NCBI GenBank assembly: GCA_003646055.1
Contig: QNDZ01000033.1
Location: 1-12,523 of the forward strand
Direction of reading: 5' to 3'
DNA: 12,523 bases
Source: a bacterium
GTDB lineage: Bacteria > Hydrothermota > UBA3072 > B12-G15
Shown here: positions 6,534 through 12,523 of the stretch, one piece after another
How positions within the stretch are numbered: position 1 is the stretch's first letter
Layout: each line of letters opens with the position of its first letter
The notes under the pieces: generated by a model
The model's database searches: none
Told to the model about the DNA's origin: nothing
Seen by the model: the letters and a program-made list of their open reading frames with translations, nothing else
Program-made: the position numbers and the translations under genes

Positions 6534-8699
6534 TTATTTAACCAAGAGGACCTTCTTGATTGTGCTTCTGTATCTGACAAAATATATACCTGAACATGGT
6601 GGATAAAAGGTCTTTGGAACATCCTGCACCAGGATTTCACCCACCTTTTCACCTAATAAATTATAAATTCTGACAGGGGTTTTCTCACTTGATGGCAAAA
6701 ACAAAATATGGTCAAGATTATTCACAATTTTCAGATCCTCTGCATATACATCTGCCTCTTCTTTCGCCTTCAACTCCATTATGCCATTCAACAGAAGATA
6801 GAGTTTGTAAATATGCCTTCCAGCACCAGGAGCATCCTCATACCTGAAGTCCTTCTGTCCCTGAACTACATTTGTTCTGAGCACAACAAGGCTGTCCCTG
6901 TATAGGATCCATTCACCTTCATTCTCTACTGAACCCTGCCTCCAGTAAACCCCCACCCTTTGGTCACGTTTAACTTCAACCCAAAAATCTACAAGTGCAA
7001 TCCCGAATGATACTATACCCGCTGCTGCTTCAACATCTGGTACTCCATAACCGCTAATAGAATCAGGATTATTGAACATGGTGGAAGAAACCTTCAAAGC
7101 CTGAATAACATCCTTTTCCCTGTCAAGAGAAAGCAGGATAGCAATAACACCTGTAAGGAATGCACATGAATAACTTGTTCCATAGGAAGAATACAATCCA
7201 CTTCCAACGACTAAATCAGGTGAAACACTTTCATCCCCTGAGTAGAAGGAAACTATATATCTCCCTGGAAGAAGGAAATCAGGCTTAACAAAACCACCTA
7301 TCCTTCCTCTTGATGTCCAGATGGCCGGTTCATAAATCTCCCCGCCTTTTTCAACCCACTCTCCAGTTATTGTGTTCCAGCCTGTTCGTGAAGTAAATGC
7401 ACCAACGGTTATCACATTGGGAGATGAACCTGGTGGACCAATCTGATACCTGTCTTCAGGTGGTATTATTCTTTTATAAATACCTGATGCATTAATAAAC
7501 CTGCTTTTTCCATAGGTAACCCATGCATCCACCCTGGTACCAATATCACCAAATAGATTTATCCCAAAATAGTTATTGAAACCCCCGGGTTTCTTGAACA
7601 GTACTACAAAAACCTGATGGTAACATTGATTGTAATTCCCAGAATAAAATAGTATTGAGTCAATCTGGGATGGAAGACCTGATTTTATGAATAGAAGTGT
7701 GTCCCTGAACCAATCAGAAAAATAGGAGTTGTTTAATGACAATCTGATATTCTGAGAACTACCTTCTGGATAGTATATTGAAATACAGGTTATTGAATCC
7801 TCTGATGAAAGATTCACGAGGATAAGGCTTGTGCTGTCAATGGAAAGGAATGAGGAATCGCCAAAGGTGGTTAGACCTCCTGAATGAACAAATGAACCTC
7901 CATAATTTCCTGCTGAAGCAACTGGATACACATTTATAGTTGAATTGATTGTTATATCTGATAAGAACCTTTCAAAAAGGGTTTGACCATCATGGGGTCC
8001 AAATCTGTGCCCAAGAGACATATTTACAATCAGTGGAAGATTAAGGGATTCTGCCACACTTATAAGGAAACTTAAACCATCAATTACACCCATCTCATCA
8101 GGGATAATTTTGACGAAATAAAAATTTCCACCTCTAAGGATACCCCCATATACAGAATCCCTTCCACATATCGTTCCACTTATAGCAGTCCCATGACCCG
8201 TTTCATCAAGGTCAGGGAGGTTTTGAGAAATATCCTCATGTGAATACCATCTTCCATAATCAAACCAAGGGGGTGGATTTGAAGAAATCACCGTCTGGTC
8301 CCATAAACCAGAAAATATACTCCTTCCATTATTCAAGAATCCTGGATGGGAAAGGTCAATCCCCTGGTCAATTATACCAACAACAACATCCTTTGCATCT
8401 CCATGAATAGAAATAACAGGTGTAAGATTTATGGCCTCCTTGCCCTTATCATTGAAGAACTCAACAGGTTTTGCCATTTCCAGACGTACAATATAATCCT
8501 TCCCCTTTAATTCATTCAAATCATCACCTGTAATTGTTGCAGTGGCAAACCTTCCAGATTCAGTCTCAACACCTATACCCATAGCCGCAAGGGAGTCCAG
8601 ATATAGAGAATCACTAAGTTCAATTAAAACCCTCCACGGTTCTCCTTTAAGAGTGAACAAAGGGTCTATATACATCCCGATTAGAATAAATACAAGCAT
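6534..8699 (-). CDS. Secreted subtilisin-like serine protease (S8, Csp-like) with C-terminal sorting-like domain
   Basis: 721 residues. The catalytic set is complete: Asp111 in IIDQGID, His169 in TGHGT, oxyanion Asn265 in SAGN and Ser509 in GTSYS. From Asn265 to Ser509 is 244 residues against 66 in subtilisin BPN', so about 175 residues are inserted. That insertion, with the GLWDQT..... YG.WYSHEDI stretch (131-157) and SLGHRFGPHDG (228-238), resembles the Csp subfamily, known in Clostridia for a jelly-roll insert. Residues 565-650 look like a fibronectin-type linker. Residues 675-721 (VRIYNLLGEKV ... GIYFVRY ... KKVLLVK) match the pattern of C-terminal sorting domains of Bacteroidetes type IX secretion substrates. 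The short hydrophobic N-terminus (MLVFILIGM) lacks the usual basic residues, so the signal peptide is weak or the start lies slightly upstream (an in-frame ATT at 8720). A sigma54 promoter lies just upstream. Confidence 0.9.
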   Translation of the reverse strand: MLVFILIGMYIDPLFTLKGEPWRVLIELSDSLYLDSLAAMGIGVETESGRFATATITGDDLNELKGKDYIVRLEMAKPVEFFNDKGKEAINLTPVISIHGDAKDVVVGIIDQGIDLSHPGFLNNGRSIFSGLWDQTVISSNPPPWFDYGRWYSHEDISQNLPDLDETGHGTAISGTICGRDSVYGGILRGGNFYFVKIIPDEMGVIDGLSFLISVAESLNLPLIVNMSLGHRFGPHDGQTLFERFLSDITINSTINVYPVASAGNYGGSFVHSGGLTTFGDSSFLSIDSTSLILVNLSSEDSITCISIYYPEGSSQNIRLSLNNSYFSDWFRDTLLFIKSGLPSQIDSILFYSGNYNQCYHQVFVVLFKKPGGFNNYFGINLFGDIGTRVDAWVTYGKSRFINASGIYKRIIPPEDRYQIGPPGSSPNVITVGAFTSRTGWNTITGEWVEKGGEIYEPAIWTSRGRIGGFVKPDFLLPGRYIVSFYSGDESVSPDLVVGSGLYSSYGTSYSCAFLTGVIAILLSLDREKDVIQALKVSSTMFNNPDSISGYGVPDVEAAAGIVSFGIALVDFWVEVKRDQRVGVYWRQGSVENEGEWILYRDSLVVLRTNVVQGQKDFRYEDAPGAGRHIYKLYLLLNGIMELKAKEEADVYAEDLKIVNNLDHILFLPSSEKTPVRIYNLLGEKVGEILVQDVPKTFYPPCSGIYFVRYRSTIKKVLLVK

Positions 8700-8710
8700 A
8701 CCTTTATCTT

Positions 8711-8727
8711 TGCAAAAAATGTTCCAA
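8711..8727 (-). promoter_or_regulatory. Sigma54 (-24/-12) promoter of the protease gene
   Basis: The minus strand reads TTGGAACATTTTTTGCA, against the consensus YTGGCACGNNNNTTGCW. The invariant GG (8725-8724) and GC (8713-8712) are separated by exactly 10 nt. With GC at -13/-12, +1 falls at about 8700, one base before the protease ATG at 8699. It sits between a sigma54-activator gene and a gene it could control, which greatly raises the likelihood that it is real. Confidence 0.75.
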
Positions 8728-8742
8728 TTTTAACCAATTTAT

Positions 8743-8770
8743 TACCAGTTAAATAAAAGATTGGCTGGTA
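8743..8770. promoter_or_regulatory. Inverted repeat upstream of the sigma54 promoter (possible activator site)
   Basis: TACCAG (8743-8748) and CTGGTA (8765-8770) form a 6-bp inverted repeat with a 16-nt spacer. Half-site centres are 22 bp apart, about two helical turns, so both would face the same side of the DNA. The centre is about 57 bp upstream of the predicted start, closer than usual for an enhancer site. No T-run follows on either strand, so it is unlikely to be a terminator. Binding by the neighbouring Fis-type activator is an inference. Confidence 0.35.
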
Positions 8771-8783
8771 GAAATTTTTTCCC

Positions 8784-10163
8784 TTAATGTGAATTCTTTT
8801 CACTTAATCCATACTCTTTTATTTTGTTATGCAGAGTCCTTGTAGAAATGCCCAGTATCTCTGCTGACTTCTTCTTATTCCAACCTGTTTTTTGGAGAGT
8901 CTGGATAATAAGTTTCTTCTCCATTTCTTTGAGAGATGTTGGTTCAGAGAATATATCAACACCAGAAACAATTTCAGGTGGGAGATGTTCGGGTTTTATA
9001 ACCTTACCTGTGCACATTACAATTGCATGAGCAACAGCGTTTTCAAGTTCTCTCACATTCCCTGGCCAGTTGTATGAAACAAATAAATCCATTGCCTCTT
9101 TTGATACCTTCAGTTCACTCTTTCTGTATTTTTTCAGGAAGTGTTTAATTAGTAAGGGGATATCCTCCTTTCTTTCCCTCAATGGTGGTAGAACAATTTT
9201 TATCACCTTTATTCTGTAGTAAAGGTCCTCCCTGAATTCCCCCTTCCTCACCAGTTCTTCAAGGTTTCTGTTGGTTGCTGAAATCAATCTCACATTGGCC
9301 TTTCTCTCCTTTGTATCACCAAGCCTTCTGAAAACACCATGCTCAAGCACCCTCAGAAGTTTTGTTTGAATGGGCAATGGCACCTCTGCAATTTCATCAA
9401 GGAAGAAAGTCCCACCATCTGCTTCCTCAAACAGTCCCATTTTGTCTGATACTGCACCTGTGAATGCACCCTTTTTGTATCCAAAGAGTTCTGATTCAAG
9501 CAGATTTGCAGGAAAAGCACCACAATAAACAGGAACAAATGGTCTCTTACTCCTCTGACCACTATTGTGTATTACACGGGCTATAAGTTCCTTTCCAGTT
9601 CCACTCTCCCCTTCTATCAACACTGGAACATCACTTGCAATCACCCTGGGAAGAATGTTTATCACACTCTTTATTGCCCTGCTCTTCCCTACAATTCCTT
9701 CAAATGAATAATCTTCTTTTAATTGGGATTTCAATCTGAGATTCTCGTATATGAGATTCTTCTCTTTTTTCACCTTTTCAAATGCAATACCAGCAATCTG
9801 GTGGAAGGCAAGGAGAAAATTCAAGTCTTCCTGAGAGAATATCTTCTTTGCAGTCCTTGAATCAAGATAAACAACGCCCTGAACCCTCTTCCTTCCTGGT
9901 ATGGGGACGGCAACTATGGAAAGAATATTGTAAAGCATGATGCTGGATGAGTTTGAAAACCTTGGATCTGTTTTTGCATTTGTGGTGAGAACTGGTTTCC
10001 CTGTCTTGAAACAATTCCTTACAATGGTGAAAGATATCTCCTCCGGGTTTTCTAAATCTTCTTTTTTCATATTTCTCGCAACCCTTACCTCAGCCTCACC
10101 TTCATCACTGATTAAAACAAGTGCTCCCCTTTCAGCACCTGTTCTCTCAATAGCAATATCCAT
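8784..10163 (-). CDS. Sigma54-dependent transcriptional activator (GAF-AAA+-Fis)
   Basis: 459 residues from the ATG at 10163. An N-terminal GAF sensor domain (about 1-130) is followed by a coiled linker (130-150) and the AAA+ domain, with Walker A GESGTGKE at 185-192, the sigma54-contacting GAFTGA at 232-237, Walker B GGTFFLDE at 250-257 and NWPGNVREL at 365-373. A Fis-type helix-turn-helix spans 414-452. It should bind upstream of sigma54 promoters and use ATP to open them. There is no receiver domain, so control is probably by a ligand or signal at the GAF domain, not phosphorylation. The frame stays open upstream to 10283 and encodes what looks like the missing first GAF helix (LLLIYRATTLINSIEDE), yet contains no ATG, GTG or TTG. 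The real start may be non-canonical near 10226-10235, inside or just after the lipoprotein gene's end. A sigma54 promoter follows its stop. Confidence 0.92.
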   Translation of the reverse strand: MDIAIERTGAERGALVLISDEGEAEVRVARNMKKEDLENPEEISFTIVRNCFKTGKPVLTTNAKTDPRFSNSSSIMLYNILSIVAVPIPGRKRVQGVVYLDSRTAKKIFSQEDLNFLLAFHQIAGIAFEKVKKEKNLIYENLRLKSQLKEDYSFEGIVGKSRAIKSVINILPRVIASDVPVLIEGESGTGKELIARVIHNSGQRSKRPFVPVYCGAFPANLLESELFGYKKGAFTGAVSDKMGLFEEADGGTFFLDEIAEVPLPIQTKLLRVLEHGVFRRLGDTKERKANVRLISATNRNLEELVRKGEFREDLYYRIKVIKIVLPPLRERKEDIPLLIKHFLKKYRKSELKVSKEAMDLFVSYNWPGNVRELENAVAHAIVMCTGKVIKPEHLPPEIVSGVDIFSEPTSLKEMEKKLIIQTLQKTGWNKKKSAEILGISTRTLHNKIKEYGLSEKNSH

Positions 10164-10237
10164 AATCTTGGCAAGGAGAACATCCTCATCCTCAATTGAA
10201 TTAATCAGGGTTGTAGCCCTGTAAATAAGAAGCAGAT

Positions 10238-10245
10238 CCTCCCTT
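10238..10245 (-). promoter_or_regulatory. Possible ribosome binding site for a longer sigma54 activator
   Basis: The minus strand reads AAGGGAGG just after the stop of the lipoprotein gene. It stands 11 nt before an in-frame ATT (10226-10224) and 2 nt before an in-frame CTG (10235-10233), but about 74 nt before the first ATG. A site this good with no canonical start nearby supports a non-ATG start, without proving it. Confidence 0.35.
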
Positions 10246-10258
10246 GTAAGTTCCTTCT

Positions 10259-11200
10259 CTACGGGATCAGGAAGTAGGATACCTTACCCCCCATATTGGA
10301 TTTACTATCCACAATAAAGACTGCCCACTCGTAATAACCTGGTGAAAGGGAACCCACATGAAAAACAGTATCCATTGTGGGTATACTATCAACATCAATA
10401 ACAGGTTCATCCATACCAGATTCCCTCCTCCAGACCAGAAGGTGATAATAATACCCTGGATATTTCCTCCAGACAAAATTGAAAGGAACGCTAACCTCTG
10501 AACCCTCAACTGGAGAGATAGGCACAGTGAAGGTATCAATGAAATCATAGAGTGTTGAAACAGTACTTGACCAGCTACCCCTTGTATCATATGCATTCAA
10601 CTGGAAACTATCTCCCCTCATATTTACCACATCATTACCCTGGATCTTACCCCTGAATAACGCGGCAAAACCACTATCATCCACTGGCTCAGAATACTTC
10701 AACTTTACAACTGTGTCTCCAGTAGTTACGCTAACCGACTCTACATCAAAAACATAATCACTGTCAACAACAATCGCCTCTATAATCACCTCATATAGCC
10801 ACCCAACACTGTACCAATTTGAAGACCTGGAATAAACCTTTTTGTAAAAAAATTGAGGGATAGCATTCATAATAAAATTCAGGGTATCCACCAGTCCAGG
10901 TCTTATCACTGTCCACTTGCTCATGGACACATATCCTGATTTTGAAACCTCCACAAAAACTGAATCAGGCCTCAATGGACCGTAGAAATAAAAACCATTG
11001 GTATTTGTGAGAACAGAATATGTACTGTCAATTACAACATAAACATTTTCAAGGCCTTTCCCTGAAAAACAAGAAACACGACCTGTTATGTATCCCCCTG
11101 CTTCAGGATTGAACAGGTCATAAGGGTTATCACGGGGTGCCTCCCCTGTACAGCTTACCAGGAGGAGATACACATTGACAAATATCAATAACCTTTTCAT
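10259..11200 (-). CDS. Lipoprotein with carboxypeptidase-regulatory-like domain
   Basis: 313 residues from the ATG at 11200; a TTG at 11203 is also possible but would lie only 4 nt from the -10 box. The signal peptide ends in a lipobox (LLLVSC, Cys17), followed by TGEAPRDNPYD, a motif style common in FCB-group lipoproteins. Residues about 36-100 (GYITGRVSCFSGKGLENVYV, then NTNGFYFYGPLRPDSVFVEV) form a carboxypeptidase-regulatory-like beta sandwich. The C-terminal part (about 225-313), with PVEGSEV..PFNFVW and LSPGYYEWAVFIVDS, resembles a fibronectin or Ig-like fold. No enzyme motif is visible. It should sit in the cell envelope. It is transcribed with the sigma54 activator and might feed it a surface signal, though nothing in the sequence shows contact. 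A strong promoter lies at 11208-11236. Confidence 0.85.
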   Translation of the reverse strand: MKRLLIFVNVYLLLVSCTGEAPRDNPYDLFNPEAGGYITGRVSCFSGKGLENVYVVIDSTYSVLTNTNGFYFYGPLRPDSVFVEVSKSGYVSMSKWTVIRPGLVDTLNFIMNAIPQFFYKKVYSRSSNWYSVGWLYEVIIEAIVVDSDYVFDVESVSVTTGDTVVKLKYSEPVDDSGFAALFRGKIQGNDVVNMRGDSFQLNAYDTRGSWSSTVSTLYDFIDTFTVPISPVEGSEVSVPFNFVWRKYPGYYYHLLVWRRESGMDEPVIDVDSIPTMDTVFHVGSLSPGYYEWAVFIVDSKSNMGGKVSYFLIP

Positions 11201-11471
11201 CAATTAAAATATACTGATTTTTTATGAAATTGTCAAACATGCCTCCTGGAAATTTCTTCTTCTATAAAAAGGTTTGTCAAGTGGGGAGATGAAAAACTTT
11301 ACATTTTATCTCCTTTTATATATATTATAAGTGAGGATAAACCGAACCTGTACCTGAGGAGTTTAACCCTACCTTCTATGCGCGCATCTGTGAGAGGCGC
11401 AAGGTATATGTTCGGGGACTGGGTTGCCCAAACTTGACAAGGGCTATAAAAAGCCAAGAAGAAAATGGAGC
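11201..11471. other. Non-coding stretch between the lipoprotein and transposase genes
   Basis: 271 nt with no convincing gene. It holds the lipoprotein promoter (11208-11236), a second lone TTGACA (minus strand, 11280-11275), an AT-rich run with TATAAT (minus, 11329-11324) but no matching -35 box, and most of the paired hairpins assigned to the IS110 guide RNA (11342 onward). The right end of the insertion sequence should fall somewhere between about 11240 and 11342 but cannot be placed, since this family lacks clear terminal repeats or target duplications. Confidence 0.6.
11208..11236 (-). promoter_or_regulatory. Sigma70-type promoter of the lipoprotein/activator operon, leaderless arrangement
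   Basis: On the minus strand TTGACA (11236-11231, perfect) is followed after 17 nt by TATATT (11213-11208, 5 of 6). Seven bases separate it from the lipoprotein ATG at 11200, so +1 should fall at the ATG. No Shine-Dalgarno sequence precedes the gene. This is the best sigma70 promoter in the window. Confidence 0.68.
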
Positions 11472-11482
11472 TCACCCAGTCC
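11342..11482 (-). ncRNA. Candidate IS110-family guide RNA (bridge/seek RNA)
   Basis: Two perfect-stem structures abut without a gap. The first is GGACTGGGT (11416-11424) with ACCCAGTCC (11474-11482), 9 bp, enclosing 49 nt that include a GGCT/AGCC hairpin (11442-11455). The second is CCGAAC (11342-11347) with GTTCGG (11410-11415), enclosing TACCT/AGGTA (11370-11374 with 11402-11406) and TGCGC/GCGCA (11379-11383 with 11397-11401), with a one-sided internal loop of 22 nt. One arm covers the last transposase codons and its stop. By family knowledge IS110 recombinases use a structured RNA from a non-coding end of the element, located 3' of the gene in IS1111-type members. Strand, exact ends and function are inferred; a purely structural DNA end is the alternative. 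Confidence 0.5.
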
Positions 11483-12509
11483 TCCTCATTTTATTTACAT
11501 TTCTCTCTACAAATGTATCATAGGTTATATGTTGTTTTAATAGATGATATACCATTCTGGAGATTTTCCTTGCAAGTGCTATCTTTGCTACATTTTTACC
11601 TTTTTTATACATCTGCTTTTTATAATATTCATATAAGTATCCTTTTCCTATCCTCACTATCCCGGTTGCTATCTCTACATATATCCATTTAAGATACATA
11701 TTTGCCTGCCTGGAAAGATGCCCTGTCTTGAACTTTCCACCACTCCCTTTCACCCTCGGAACAAGCCCTGCGTAACTGGAATATCTCTTTGCAGATGGAA
11801 ACCTATCAATAGGTCCTGTTTCGTAAAGAATTGTTAATGCAGAGATAGTTCCTATCCCAGGAACACTCTTAAGAAGGAAAACCTCTGGTGTCTCCTTTGC
11901 TATCCTTTCTATCTTTCTATTCCACTCCTCTATGTATTTATCCAGATTATCTATGAGAGATAAATAATGTGGTAATATCTCGGTGTAAGGAGAGGGAAGA
12001 TTTAATTGTTCTAATTCTTTCCTCCTTTTTCCTCTCCATATATCTCCATGGGAAAGGACTATATTCAATTTCGCAAGTATGCTGCGGACAAGATTCTTAA
12101 ACCGTGCACGAATCCTTACCAGAGTTAACCTTGTCCTCAACATCTCACGAATCTCTCTCTCCTCCATGGATGGAATCCATGCAAAAGGAATAAGGTCTGC
12201 CCTCAATAGATGGGAAAGCATCCTGGCATCAACTTTGTCTGTCTTTACTTTCGCATATGCAATTGCCTTGGTCTGCAAAGGATTGGATAAAACCACGTCT
12301 ATTCCCATCTCTTGAAGTAAATCCACAAACCAATACCAGTTCCTTGTGGCCTCAAGAACAACCTTCGCATTATCACCAAATTGAGACATAACCTCTCTTA
12401 TACTACTTTTATCATTGCTTACCCGCCTTTCTACCACCTCTCCCGTAGCATCATTGAAACCATATACCTGGGTAAAGTTTTTGTGTAAATCAACCCCTAC
12501 ATAAAACAT
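11472..12509 (-). CDS. IS110-family transposase (DEDD recombinase)
   Basis: 345 residues, the normal length. The N-terminal RuvC-like DEDD domain shows D7 in GVDLHK, E53 in LEAT, and D91 and D94 in TDKVDA. A helical middle follows, then the Tnp_20 domain from SVPGIG (215-220) through SSYAGLVPRVKGSGG (244-258) and GHLSRQANMYLKW (263-275). This domain carries the family's conserved serine; I cannot say which one here. IS110 enzymes cut and join DNA through this composite site, guided by an element-encoded RNA, without target duplication. The ATG at 12509 follows an AAGGAGGT site by 4 nt. No frameshift or truncation is visible. Its last codons form one arm of the hairpin in the candidate guide RNA. 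Confidence 0.95.
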   Translation of the reverse strand: MFYVGVDLHKNFTQVYGFNDATGEVVERRVSNDKSSIREVMSQFGDNAKVVLEATRNWYWFVDLLQEMGIDVVLSNPLQTKAIAYAKVKTDKVDARMLSHLLRADLIPFAWIPSMEEREIREMLRTRLTLVRIRARFKNLVRSILAKLNIVLSHGDIWRGKRRKELEQLNLPSPYTEILPHYLSLIDNLDKYIEEWNRKIERIAKETPEVFLLKSVPGIGTISALTILYETGPIDRFPSAKRYSSYAGLVPRVKGSGGKFKTGHLSRQANMYLKWIYVEIATGIVRIGKGYLYEYYKKQMYKKGKNVAKIALARKISRMVYHLLKQHITYDTFVERNVNKMRRTG

Positions 12510-12523
12510 ACATACCTCCTTCC

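Larger units (their letters stand above)
11342..12523 (-). mobile_element. IS110-family insertion sequence (5' end beyond the window)
   Basis: It comprises the transposase gene and the structured 3' non-coding end. The outer boundary on the low-coordinate side is uncertain (between about 11240 and 11342), and the other end lies outside the window. The gene is intact, so the element may still be active. It lies upstream of the lipoprotein operon without breaking its promoter. Confidence 0.65.

Noticed and set aside
6452..6652. 67-residue N-terminal extension of the glycosyltransferase
   Set aside because: It overlaps the end of the protease gene, is unlike the family and lies upstream of the candidate promoter.
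10267..10596. 109-residue minus-strand frame
   Set aside because: It lies inside the lipoprotein gene in another frame. The lipoprotein has a lipobox and domain structure; this frame has neither.
11299..11317. AAGGAG followed by ATG-TAA on the minus strand (a start-stop minimal frame)
   Set aside because: Such a short pattern arises easily in AT-rich DNA, and no downstream gene is placed to be regulated by it.
11442..11455. GGCT/AGCC hairpin as a rho-independent terminator of the transposase gene
   Set aside because: The stem is only 4 bp, no T-run follows on the minus strand, and it nests inside a larger 9-bp stem.
1..12523. CRISPR arrays, tRNA or rRNA genes, prophage attachment sites
   Set aside because: No regularly spaced repeats, tRNA-like folds with conserved T-loop bases, or rRNA sequence were seen on either strand.

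Overview
This window is about 41% G+C by eye, favours AGG/AGA for arginine, and has every convincing gene on the minus strand. The mix of genes suggests a thermophilic, diderm, uncultured bacterium of the FCB/WOR-3/Hydrothermae type. The clues are lipoproteins with a 'DNPYD' segment after the lipobox, a secreted protease ending in a Bacteroidetes-style C-terminal sorting-like domain, a pilin-like protein and a lipoprotein with Kelch blades. This placement is an inference from gene style, not a marker-gene assignment.

Layout, in the direction of transcription (right to left). (1) 12509-11472: an IS110-family transposase whose 5' flank runs off the window. Just 3' of it, and including its last codons, are two abutting hairpins (11482-11342) that look like a guide (bridge/seek) RNA. 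(2) 11200-8784: a lipoprotein with a carboxypeptidase-regulatory-like domain, then a GAF-AAA+-Fis sigma54 activator. (3) 8699-6534: a secreted subtilisin resembling the Csp subfamily, behind a textbook sigma54 promoter (GG-N10-GC) just beyond the activator's stop codon. (4) 6451-1454: a surface-glycan operon with a GT4 glycosyltransferase, an RmlC-like cupin, an extended-SDR epimerase, RmlD and a Kelch-propeller lipoprotein, tightly packed or overlapping. (5) 1381-1: a pilin-like protein that has lost the prepilin-peptidase site, overlapping a DUF58 protein cut by the window edge.

How the parts fit together: the most attractive reading is a small local circuit. The envelope lipoprotein and GAF activator are co-transcribed, and the activator drives the neighbouring exported protease through sigma54. 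The sugar operon and the lipoproteins point to cell-surface remodelling. Three candidate promoters (6486-6459, 8727-8711, 11236-11208) each place the first base of the ATG at about +1/+2, so the first genes of these operons would be made from leaderless mRNAs. Genes inside operons mostly carry strong AAGGAGG-type ribosome binding sites.

The two strongest leads are the structured RNA at the IS110 3' end and the leaderless promoter arrangement. The activator's GAF domain, which continues upstream of its first ATG without a canonical start codon, is a third.
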